From Chthoniobacterales bacterium (GTDB lineage: Bacteria > Verrucomicrobiota > Verrucomicrobiia > Chthoniobacterales > UBA10450), in the NCBI GenBank assembly GCA_013695905.1, contig JACCZQ010000402.1:1-12308 (forward strand): DNA of 12,308 nt, written 5' to 3'. The first letter of the stretch is position 1. Each line of letters starts with the position of its first letter. Under the pieces are notes generated by a model. That model was given only the letters and a program-made list of their open reading frames with translations, did not search any database and was not told the DNA's origin. Below, one piece after another: positions 5,854 to 12,308 of the stretch. A program made the translations under genes and the position numbers.

Positions 5854-6891
5854 CTTTGTGGTCAGCGCTTCGAGGAGAGCAGGTGGAACAAATCCGCTGC
5901 GCAACAGCGCTGACGTAAACCGCGGCGACAGCACCGCGGCGCGCGCCAGGCGATTCACCCAGAGCCGTCCGCGGTAGAGCTGCTGGTGCTCACGCCGATA
6001 CCAGTCGGCGGCGCGGGTGTCCCCATGCTGCAGCTGCTGGATGACCGCTTGCGCAGCGAGCTCGCCGGAGCGGAGCGCATAGAAAATCCCTTCGCCCGTG
6101 AACGGCTCCACCACCCGCGCCGCATCGCCCACGAGAAACAAATCATGCTGCGCTGGCGACAGGGCAGGACGGCGCAACGGCGTAATCGTGCGCCACGTCT
6201 GCCCCCGCGGCAGGTGGAACTCGGCTTCCGCCCAGGCGCGCAGTCGCGGAAGCGCCGCTGGTCTGCCGACGAGGCACAGGTTCAGCTCGCCACCTCCGAC
6301 GGGCGCTTGTCCGGAGTAGCCATCGGGCAGCAGCTGCAGCACGACGCGGCGGCCGAACCCCTCCGGCAGCGGCACGTGCGCCTGCAGCCCGACTCGTTCT
6401 TTCTCGAACCGCGGCAGCAGGCCGAGCAATCGCGCGACGGTGGAATTTCTCCCGTCGGCCGCCACGACGACGCGCGCCGCGATTTCGCCGTGGCTGGTGG
6501 TGAGCGTCCAGCGTGGGGTCAGTGCCTCGAGGGTGGCGTGCTGCACCTCCGCGCCGCAGGCCATCGCTCGCTGCTGCAGCAGCTCGTCGAAGGCGCTCCG
6601 CTTGACCGCGATCTCGGCCGCGCGCGGCAAGTCCACCCCGACCGCACGTCCGCCGATGGCGATGAACTCCACCCGCTCGATCTTCCCGTGCGGCAGGCGG
6701 TGGACGCGGTCTGCCACCGCGAGCCGCTCCAGCACCGGCCAGCAAGCCGGGTTCAAACAATCGCCGCAGACTTTCTCGCGTGGAAATTTCTCGCGCTCGA
6801 GCAGCAGGGTGCGCAAACCCGCCCGCGCGCAGCTCGCGGCGCAGCTGGCGCCGGCGGGGCCGCTGCCGATGACAGCGACGTCAAACATCAT
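5842..6891 (-). CDS. FAD-dependent oxidoreductase, geranylgeranyl reductase-like
   Basis: This flavoprotein belongs to the family that reduces or hydroxylates lipophilic substrates such as isoprenoids and polyketide-derived lipids; the substrate here is unknown. The protein is 349 residues. Residues 3-32 form the FAD-binding Rossmann start with GSGPAGA (9-15) and the acidic residue E32. EKFPREKVCGDCL (34-46) is the motif characteristic of this subfamily. VVAADGRNS (142-150) and FLVGDAARVVEPFTGEGI (252-269), with G255-D256 contacting the flavin, complete the FAD site. No signal peptide or membrane segment is evident. The neighbours (folD and a site-2 protease) give no clue to pathway; related proteins are known next to type III polyketide synthases and in isoprenoid clusters, neither seen here. 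It diverges from the protease gene. The last codons are duplicated beyond the stop. Confidence 0.82.
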   Translation of the reverse strand: MMFDVAVIGSGPAGASCAASCARAGLRTLLLEREKFPREKVCGDCLNPACWPVLERLAVADRVHRLPHGKIERVEFIAIGGRAVGVDLPRAAEIAVKRSAFDELLQQRAMACGAEVQHATLEALTPRWTLTTSHGEIAARVVVAADGRNSTVARLLGLLPRFEKERVGLQAHVPLPEGFGRRVVLQLLPDGYSGQAPVGGGELNLCLVGRPAALPRLRAWAEAEFHLPRGQTWRTITPLRRPALSPAQHDLFLVGDAARVVEPFTGEGIFYALRSGELAAQAVIQQLQHGDTRAADWYRREHQQLYRGRLWVNRLARAAVLSPRFTSALLRSGFVPPALLEALTTKVVR

Positions 6892-6944
6892 CTGGCCGCG
6901 GGCCCGGAGGCATCGTGGTGAAGGATGGAATCCGATTTACGTGC

Positions 6945-6949
6945 GAAGG
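6945..6949 (+). promoter_or_regulatory. Ribosome-binding site setting the site-2 protease start
   Basis: GAAGG lies 7 bases before the ATG at 6957-6959. It supports this ATG over a GTG at 6915-6917, which would add 14 residues lacking any family match. Confidence 0.55.
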
Positions 6950-6956
6950 TAAACTC

Positions 6957-8078
6957 ATGGGCTGGTCAATCCCGATCCTACGTGTGGCAGGCATTGTGGT
7001 GCGGTTGCACGTCACTTTCCTGCTTTTGCTGGCGTGGCTCGCGTGGAGCTACTACTCGCAGGGTGGCTCGGCGGTGGCGGCCGGGCGCATCGCTTTCATC
7101 CTGCTGCTGTTTCTGTGTGTGCTGCTGCACGAGTTTGGCCATGCGCTGGCGGCGAAGGCGTTCGGCATTCATACACCGGATATCACGCTGTTGCCGATCG
7201 GGGGCGTGGCGCGACTGGAGCGGATGCCGGAGAAGCCGAGCCAGGAATTGATCGTGGCGCTGGCGGGGCCGGCGGTGAACGTGGTCATCGCGCTGGCGCT
7301 GTTCGCCGTGGTGGGGCGGAGCGGGTTAATGAATATGGACGCGGTCGAGGGACCGAACCTGCTGGTGAAGCTCATGGTCATCAATGTGTGGCTGGTGCTG
7401 TTCAATATGCTGCCGGCCTTCCCGATGGATGGCGGGCGGGTGCTGCGGGCGCTGCTGGCGACGCGGATGAATTACGCCCGCGCCACGCAGATTGCCGCGA
7501 CGGTGGGGCAGGGATGCGCTTTCATCTTCGGCTTCATCGGGTTGTTCGGGCCGTGGCTGCTGATTTTTATCGCCCTGTTTATCTACATCGGCGCTTCGCA
7601 GGAGGCGGCGGTGGCGCAGATGCGGGCGGTCTCTACGGGGATGCCGGTGTCGAGCGCGATGGTGCGCGAGTTCCGCACCCTGGCGGTGGGTGCAAATCTC
7701 TACGAGGCGGTCGATGCGCTGCTCGCCACATCGCAGCACGATTTTCCGGTGGTGGATGAGAACGGGATTGTCGCCGGTGTGCTGCTCCGGAACGATCTGA
7801 TCGCGGGGCTGCGCAAGGATGATCCCACCATCGTGGTGGGCGATGTGATGAGGCGCGGCATCCCCACGGTGACCACCGGGACGCCGTTCGATGAAGCGTT
7901 TCGCGTCATGCAGGAGACGGGTTGCCCGGCGGTGCCGGTGCTGGATCGCATGCAGCGGCTGGTGGGGCTCCTCACGCCGGAGAATGTGAGTGAGCTGATG
8001 ATGGTGCATTCGGCTCTGCCGCGGCGGCGCTTGTCTGCCGCGGGGCTGGCGGCGTCGCGTCCGCCACCGTTGCCGTAG
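6957..8078 (+). CDS. Site-2 protease family (M50) metalloprotease with two CBS domains
   Basis: This integral membrane zinc protease cuts substrates within or near the membrane; the CBS pair probably senses adenine nucleotides or another ligand and tunes activity. The protein is 373 residues. Hydrophobic segments lie at about 15-31, 44-65, 97-119, 138-155 and 183-213. The zinc motif HEFGH is at 58-62 inside the second segment, and the second active-site motif N150-MLPAFPMDGGR (to R161) supplies D158. The CBS domains cover about 231-288 and 295-350, with PVVDENGIVAGVLLRNDL and PVLDRMQRLVGLLTPENV as their C-terminal strands. No PDZ domain is present, unlike RseP, so it belongs to the CBS-bearing M50 group. 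The Pro/Arg tail after about 355 is probably disordered. Substrate unknown; no sigma or anti-sigma gene is adjacent. Confidence 0.92.
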   Translation: MGWSIPILRVAGIVVRLHVTFLLLLAWLAWSYYSQGGSAVAAGRIAFILLLFLCVLLHEFGHALAAKAFGIHTPDITLLPIGGVARLERMPEKPSQELIVALAGPAVNVVIALALFAVVGRSGLMNMDAVEGPNLLVKLMVINVWLVLFNMLPAFPMDGGRVLRALLATRMNYARATQIAATVGQGCAFIFGFIGLFGPWLLIFIALFIYIGASQEAAVAQMRAVSTGMPVSSAMVREFRTLAVGANLYEAVDALLATSQHDFPVVDENGIVAGVLLRNDLIAGLRKDDPTIVVGDVMRRGIPTVTTGTPFDEAFRVMQETGCPAVPVLDRMQRLVGLLTPENVSELMMVHSALPRRRLSAAGLAASRPPPLP

Positions 8079-8138
8079 GGCCGGTGGTTGCCATTTCGCA
8101 CCTGCGACCGCAGGCTTTCGGCGGAAGCGAACGCTGAA

Positions 8139-9731
8139 ATGTCCTCCGCATTGCCGAAAGAAAAACCGGACCTCGCCAGGCGCGTCCACGACGTGCCGCA
8201 CAAGCCCGGTGTGTACCTGATGCGCGATCGCTTCAATCGCGTGATCTACGTCGGCAAGGCGCGCGATCTGCGGAAGCGCGTCGGCTCCTATTTCATGCCG
8301 TCGAAGATGGCGCAGGCGGACCTGAAGACGCGCGCGCTGCTCGAGGCGGTTTGGGATTTCGAATTCCACACCGTCGCCAGCGAGCCGGAGTCGCTGCTGC
8401 TCGAGGGGAAGCTGATCAAGGAATATCGGCCGCGGTATAACATCTCGTTCCGGGACGATAAACGGTTCCTCGTCGTGAAAGTCGATCCGACGGAAGACTG
8501 GCCGCGGTTCCGGCTCGCGCGCTTCAAGAAAGACGATCACGCGCGCTACTTCGGCCCTTATGCGCACGCCGGCGCGCTGCGGCAGACGCTGAATTTCATG
8601 CGGAAGAAATTCGGTGTGCTGACCTTCGGCCGCGGCTCACCGACCGAGCGGGAGCTGAAATCTTCCACCTACCAGGTGCCGTTCAGGTTGAGCGAGATTT
8701 CGGCGGAGCAATACCGCGAGCGGGTGGCGCAGGCGTGCGATTTCCTGGAAGGGCAGTCGCGGGAGCTGATCGGCGCCCTCGAAGACGAGATGCGGAAAGC
8801 GGCGGAGAAGCTCGATTTCGAGAAAGCCGCCGAGCTGCGCAACATGCTGGAAGATGTCCGTCGCACCACGAAGCCGATGCGGCGGTTCACCCGTCACAGT
8901 CTGCCGAGCACGATTGACCCGGAGAAGGATGTCGAGGCGCTTCGCGAGGCGCTGCAGCTGCACCGCGCGCCGGCGGTGATGGAGTGTTTCGACATCTCGA
9001 ATATCTCCACGACTCACGTGGTGGCCTCGATGGTCTGTTTTCGGAATGGCGTCCCGGATAAGGATAACTACCGCCGCTACCGCATTCGCACCGTGGAGGG
9101 GCAGGATGATTTCGCGAGTATGGCAGAAGTGGTGAGGCGGAGGTATTCGCGCGTGCTCCTGCAGGCGCGGGAGGTGAACCCGGAGGCGGCGGAGTTTTCC
9201 CAGGAAAATCCGCAGGAAGCGCTGGAGCGGCTCGACCGTAGCGCAAGTTTCCAACTTGCAGGGGAAGCCGGGCAAGTTAAAAACTCGCGCTACGTTCGTC
9301 TCCCGGACCTGATCATCGTCGATGGCGGGAAAGGTCAGCTCTCTTCCGCGTGCCAGGAGTTGCAGCGGCTCGGGTTGTTCGACCTGCCGATTATTGGGCT
9401 GGCCAAGGAGTTCGAGGAGATTTATCGGCCAGGTCGTGCGTTGCCGCTGCAGTTGCCGGCGGACTCCGGCGCGCTGCGCCTGCTCCAGCGCATTCGCGAT
9501 GAGGCACATCGCTTCGCCAACACGTATCACCAGTTGCTCATGAAAAAGCGCATCGGCGAGAGCGTGCTGGATGATTGCCCCGGGGTGAGCCAGAACCGCA
9601 AGAGCCTGCTGCTGCGAAAATTTGGGTCTGTGCAGCGGCTGCGCAAGGCGACCCCGGAAGAGATCGCCGCCACGGAGGGGATCGGTCCGAAACTCGCCGA
9701 GGAAGTGCATCGGTTTTTGCAGCGACATTAA
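8139..9731 (+). CDS. uvrC: Excinuclease ABC subunit C, atypical short form with an inserted repeat
   Basis: UvrC makes both incisions flanking a DNA lesion after UvrAB damage recognition. From the ATG at 8139 it has 530 residues against 610 in E. coli. It contains the GIY-YIG nuclease (PGVYLM 23-28, VIYVGKARDLRKRV 35-48), the UVR helix pair that contacts UvrB (about 210-244), the RNase H-like nuclease with D285 (ECFDIS), D324, D395 (IIVDGGKGQL) and H457 (RDEAH), and C-terminal helix-hairpin-helix motifs (475-527). Three things are odd. The cysteine cluster expected near 163-190 is absent. Only about 41 residues separate the UVR region from D285, where E. coli has about 160. Residues 367-386 are encoded by a palindromic repeat. 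A TTG at 8088 would extend the N-terminus, but GGAAG at 8123-8127 and the family alignment favour 8139. Confidence 0.93.
   Translation: MSSALPKEKPDLARRVHDVPHKPGVYLMRDRFNRVIYVGKARDLRKRVGSYFMPSKMAQADLKTRALLEAVWDFEFHTVASEPESLLLEGKLIKEYRPRYNISFRDDKRFLVVKVDPTEDWPRFRLARFKKDDHARYFGPYAHAGALRQTLNFMRKKFGVLTFGRGSPTERELKSSTYQVPFRLSEISAEQYRERVAQACDFLEGQSRELIGALEDEMRKAAEKLDFEKAAELRNMLEDVRRTTKPMRRFTRHSLPSTIDPEKDVEALREALQLHRAPAVMECFDISNISTTHVVASMVCFRNGVPDKDNYRRYRIRTVEGQDDFASMAEVVRRRYSRVLLQAREVNPEAAEFSQENPQEALERLDRSASFQLAGEAGQVKNSRYVRLPDLIIVDGGKGQLSSACQELQRLGLFDLPIIGLAKEFEEIYRPGRALPLQLPADSGALRLLQRIRDEAHRFANTYHQLLMKKRIGESVLDDCPGVSQNRKSLLLRKFGSVQRLRKATPEEIAATEGIGPKLAEEVHRFLQRH
9237..9294. repeat. REPIN-like palindromic element inside the uvrC reading frame
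   Basis: Two 23-base arms (9237-9259 and 9272-9294) are inverted copies agreeing at 20 of 23 positions around a 12-base centre. The ends read CGTAGCGC and GCGCTACG. Within the left arm 9243-9249 pairs with 9253-9259 (GCAAGTT/AACTTGC, loop TCC). The right arm has the matching hairpin 9272-9278 with 9282-9288 (loop AAA) and one A-C mismatch, which is a G-T wobble on the other strand. This is the same GTAGC plus 7-bp stem plus 3-nt loop plan as at 980-1070, but with an unrelated stem sequence. In the uvrC frame it reads RSASFQLAGE then AGQVKNSRYV with no stop. I recall the GCGCAAGTTTCCAACTTGC word as a dispersed repeat in this kind of genome; that was not searched. Confidence 0.78.
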
Positions 9732-9788
9732 TGTGCCGCGCGCCGGCCGCGATTTACGAACGGCGCGACCTGTTCTCTATTACGGGAC

Positions 9789-11690
9789 GTGAAGAAGTTT
9801 TTCGCATTCGCCGCCACGCTTTGCTGTGCTGCGACCGCGGTCGCACAGGATCCGCCGTCGCCGTCGGTTTCGCCGGAGCCGGCTGAGGAGACGATGGTCC
9901 CGACCTACGAGACGCAGAAACGCGCTCGCGCCTACACTTTGGCCATCCCAGCGCCGCGGGGGCAGATTGTCGATCGCAATGGCGTTCCGCTTGCCCAGAA
10001 CAAGCTCAGCTACAACCTCGCCCTCACCTTCCCGACGCCGCTGGAGTTCTCCGATGCGCAGGCGGTGAGCTACGCCCGCGAGCGCATCCGGGCCGCCGAG
10101 AAGCTGCTCGGCCGCTCCGTGAATGTGGCCGATGCGTTGATTCTCCGGCATTACCAGAATCGAGGCATTCTCCCGCTCGAGATCGCGCAGAATCTCACCG
10201 ATGCGCAGGTGGATCAGATCAAGAACAAGCTGCCCGAAGCTTTGATCCTGCGGCCGATCTACATGCGCGTTTACCCGCAGGGCCGGCTCGCTGGTCACAT
10301 CCTCGGTTACACCGGCCGGACCGGGCGCAATCCTGACGGCGTCATCGACAACCACGAGGTGCTGTGGCCCGACACGGAGGGCCGGGAAGGTCTGGAGCAG
10401 ACATTCAATACCATGCTCTCCGGGCAGCGCGGCGAGTACCGGCTCACCTTCGATCAGGACGGACGGAAAACCTCGGAACGTATCGTGACGCCGCCGATGC
10501 CCGGCTACACCGTGGTGACCACGCTCGACGTGAAGCTGCAGGAGCTGGCGGAGAAGACGCTCGAGGCCAAGGCGAAACGGGGCGCGATCGTCATCACGGA
10601 TCCGAACACCGGCGACATCCTGGCGATGGCTTCATGGCCGACGTTCAACCCGAATTCCTTCATCCCGAGCATCTCCACGGCCGAGTTCAAGAGGCTGCAG
10701 GACGACCCGAACATTCCGCTGCTGCCGCGTGCGTTCCGCTCCTCGTATCCGCCCGGGTCCGTCTTCAAAGTCGCCGTGGGCTTGGCGGCCTTCGAGAGCG
10801 GCGGCATTACCGGCTACGACCAGTTCCAGTGCGTCCCGGCCTACCAGGTGGGGAACCTCACCTTCCGGAACTGGAAGAAAGTGGACACCGGTTCGCTCAA
10901 CTTCATCGAAGCACTGACACAGTCGTGTAACACCTGGTTTTACCAGGTCGGGATCAAGATGGGCGCCGCTCCCATCATCGACTGGTCGCAGCAGCTGGGG
11001 CTCGGCTCGAAGGTGGGCATTCCACTCCGCGGCGAAGTGGACGGCCGGATCCCGGACGATAACTACATGAAGGCACAGTTCGGCCGCAGACTGTTGAACG
11101 GCGACATCGCTAACCTCTCGATCGGGCAGGGGAACACCGAAGTCACACCGCTGCAGATGGCGCAGGCGATGGCGACGATCGGCAACGGCGGCACGGTCTA
11201 TCAATCACGCCTCGTGCAGCAGGTGCAGACACTGGATAACGAAATCGTCTCGGCGTTTCAGGTGCGGGTGAAACGCACCCTCAACATCTCATCGCAGACG
11301 CTCGACCACCTGCGCACGGCCCTGGTGCGGGTGGTGAGCGCACGCACCGGCACCGCGCACCAGGCGAACCTCGGGCGCATCCAGCTCGCCGGCAAAACCG
11401 GCACCGCGCAGTGGGGCCCGAAGAATAAGGAACGCACCGCGGCCTGGTTCGTCGGCTTTGTCCCCGCGCTGCAGCCGCAGTATGCCTTTGCCGCCCTTTT
11501 CGAAGGCGCGGCCGGCGCGGATGTCCACGGCGGCTCGCATGCGGCACCGATGATCGGCACCATCTTCAAGGAAGTTTACAAGGAGTACCTGAAGAAAGAC
11601 AGCACCCCGCTCCGCGCGCTCCCCGTCGATGACGATCCGCTCGACGACGAACTGGACGACGGCGAGTACCAGGAAGACCGCTCGGGGTAA
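9789..11690 (+). CDS. mrdA: Penicillin-binding protein 2-type peptidoglycan transpeptidase (class B PBP)
   Basis: Class B PBPs cross-link peptidoglycan in the periplasm; PBP2 serves the elongation machinery with RodA and MreBCD. The protein is 633 residues, close to E. coli PBP2. After the N-terminus come the dimerisation-domain motif PAPRGQIVDRNG (54-65), the linker EGREGLEQTFNTML (197-210) and TTLDVKLQ (244-251), then the transpeptidase motifs S324-V-F-K327, S379-C-N381 and K536-T-G538. The first 20 residues (MKKFFAF...AVAQ) look like a cleavable signal peptide rather than the usual long membrane anchor. Residues 614-630 are very acidic. The start is GTG, the only start codon after the in-frame uvrC stop, with a weak ribosome-binding site. 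No rodA or mre gene is adjacent; uvrC lies 57 bases upstream. PBP2 fits better than PBP3 by the short N-terminus and linker wording, but this is a family-level call. Confidence 0.9.
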   Translation: MKKFFAFAATLCCAATAVAQDPPSPSVSPEPAEETMVPTYETQKRARAYTLAIPAPRGQIVDRNGVPLAQNKLSYNLALTFPTPLEFSDAQAVSYARERIRAAEKLLGRSVNVADALILRHYQNRGILPLEIAQNLTDAQVDQIKNKLPEALILRPIYMRVYPQGRLAGHILGYTGRTGRNPDGVIDNHEVLWPDTEGREGLEQTFNTMLSGQRGEYRLTFDQDGRKTSERIVTPPMPGYTVVTTLDVKLQELAEKTLEAKAKRGAIVITDPNTGDILAMASWPTFNPNSFIPSISTAEFKRLQDDPNIPLLPRAFRSSYPPGSVFKVAVGLAAFESGGITGYDQFQCVPAYQVGNLTFRNWKKVDTGSLNFIEALTQSCNTWFYQVGIKMGAAPIIDWSQQLGLGSKVGIPLRGEVDGRIPDDNYMKAQFGRRLLNGDIANLSIGQGNTEVTPLQMAQAMATIGNGGTVYQSRLVQQVQTLDNEIVSAFQVRVKRTLNISSQTLDHLRTALVRVVSARTGTAHQANLGRIQLAGKTGTAQWGPKNKERTAAWFVGFVPALQPQYAFAALFEGAAGADVHGGSHAAPMIGTIFKEVYKEYLKKDSTPLRALPVDDDPLDDELDDGEYQEDRSG

Positions 11691-11697
11691 CCGAGGC

Positions 11698-12308
11698 CTA
11701 CGCCACCGCCGCGGGTGCGGTTTCGCTCGCCGGCTCCATCGTCCCTTTAAACTTCGGCTCCTCGCGCTCGACGCCGAAATTTTCCGCATACAGCTCGTTG
11801 ATTTTTGTCATCTCCTCGCTGGTCAGCGGCGGGCAAGCCGGCGCTTTCGCGAACTCCATCAGCTGCGCCTCCTCGTAGATGTTCGGCAGCGTGGAAGCCA
11901 CCCGCTCATCGGCGAGCAGCCACTGCAAGGCGGCCTGGCCTAACGAGCGATCGGCGTTCTCCAGGAAACGAAGGCGGTCGATTTTTTTCACGCCATTCAA
12001 GAGCCAGCTGCGGGGGCGGTGATTGCGATGATCGTTCGGCGGGAACACGGTCTCGGGCGTGTATTTGCCTTCCAACATCCCGGAAGAGTGTGTCACGCGG
12101 ATGAGGAACATAGTGTCCTTGCCCGCCTCTGCCGCCGCCGCCTGCATCGCCTTCCCGGGGTGCTGCTCCAGCAGATTGTAGATGTGCTGCACGCTGGTGA
12201 CGTTTCGCTCGCGGATGCAGTTGACTCCTTCGTAGAGCCAGCCGATCGCCGGCCCGAGGGCAATACCGTAGTAGCGCACCTTCCCGCTCTTCTGCAGCTG
12301 CTCCAGCG
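11698..12308 (-). CDS. Aldo/keto reductase, C-terminal part (cut by the window end)
   Basis: This NADPH-dependent oxidoreductase family acts on aldehydes, ketones and sugars in the cytosol; the substrate cannot be told here. The frame is open from the right edge to a TAG at 11698-11700, giving about 202 C-terminal residues, so the N-terminal half with the catalytic Asp-Tyr-Lys-His residues lies outside. The visible start, LEQLQKSGKVRYYGIA, is the family's strand following the catalytic half. QHIYNLLEQ (in place of Q-x-x-Y-N), the ALQWLLADERVASTLPN stretch and the PLTSEEMTKINEL C-terminal helix are typical. A Glu/Pro/Ala-rich tail follows. The GTG at 12277-12279 is an internal valine, not a start. 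The gene is convergent with PBP2, with 7 bases between the stops. Confidence 0.85.
   Translation of the reverse strand, partial: LEQLQKSGKVRYYGIALGPAIGWLYEGVNCIRERNVTSVQHIYNLLEQHPGKAMQAAAAEAGKDTMFLIRVTHSSGMLEGKYTPETVFPPNDHRNHRPRSWLLNGVKKIDRLRFLENADRSLGQAALQWLLADERVASTLPNIYEEAQLMEFAKAPACPPLTSEEMTKINELYAENFGVEREEPKFKGTMEPASETAPAAVA

Noticed and set aside
5986-6921. Open frame on the + strand (about 311 codons)
   Set aside because: It is antisense to the flavoprotein gene, which has intact FAD motifs.
8101-8114. Hairpin CCTGC-GACC-GCAGG between the protease gene and uvrC
   Set aside because: The stem is 5 bp without a T-run; too weak to call a terminator.
8088-8138. TTG start at 8088 for uvrC
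   Set aside because: The extra 17 residues do not resemble UvrC, and the ATG at 8139 fits the family N-terminus.
7326-8567. Long open frame on the minus strand (about 413 codons)
   Set aside because: It runs antisense across the protease and uvrC genes and is rich in His, Arg and Gln with no recognisable domain; a codon-bias shadow.
8637-9728. Long open frame on the minus strand (about 363 codons)
   Set aside because: It is antisense to uvrC, with no family motif and no plausible ribosome-binding site.
9739-9767. Inverted repeat CGCGCC/GGCGCG between uvrC and the PBP2 gene as a terminator
   Set aside because: The arms are only 6 bp with a 17-base loop and no T-run follows, so it is expected by chance in GC-rich DNA.
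12277-12279. GTG as the start of a complete 193-residue minus-strand gene
   Set aside because: The frame continues upstream to the window edge with family-typical residues (LEQLQKSGK), so this codon is an internal valine of a truncated gene.

Overview
The window reads as ordinary chromosome from a GC-rich, diderm-type bacterium. The overall gene flavour and the repeat families suggest Verrucomicrobiota, but this is an impression from protein style and was not tested by any search. Ten genes are complete or nearly so, and two more are cut by the window edges. Most of them serve housekeeping roles: methylthioadenosine salvage (mtnP), biotin precursor synthesis (bioF), cell-wall enzymes (an S11 DD-carboxypeptidase and a PBP2-type transpeptidase), methylglyoxal detoxification (gloA), lipid acylation (DUF374 family), one-carbon metabolism (folD), a geranylgeranyl-reductase-like flavoprotein, a site-2 protease with CBS domains, nucleotide excision repair (uvrC) and an aldo/keto reductase.

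Layout. From 1 to 1468 the + strand carries the tail of an unknown gene (3-101), mtnP (98-970), a paired-hairpin repeat (980-1070), an AT-rich promoter-like patch and a small putative lipoprotein (1205-1468). From 1471 to 4074 the minus strand carries a likely operon, transcribed gloA, then the S11 carboxypeptidase, then bioF; the last two overlap by 4 bases. A divergent + strand pair follows, the DUF374 acyltransferase (TTG start at 4148) and folD, separated by 1 base. A second paired-hairpin repeat (5698-5798) lies between folD and the convergent flavoprotein gene (5842-6891, minus). The rest is + strand: site-2 protease, uvrC and PBP2, ending tail-to-tail against an aldo/keto reductase cut by the window end.

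The most notable signal is not a gene cluster. It is three unrelated inverted doublets of hairpins. Two (980-1070 and 9237-9294) begin with GTAGC and end with GCTAC, and each half holds a 7-bp stem with a 3-nt loop. This is the architecture of REPINs, the REP doublets mobilised by RAYT transposases. The second one lies inside the uvrC reading frame and is translated as about 20 extra residues just before a catalytic strand. In the first and third doublets every difference between the two arms is a compensatory base-pair change. The uvrC product is also unusual in itself: it lacks the cysteine cluster and roughly 120 residues found in E. coli-type UvrC. I found no defence system, CRISPR array, tRNA, rRNA or complete transposase gene.
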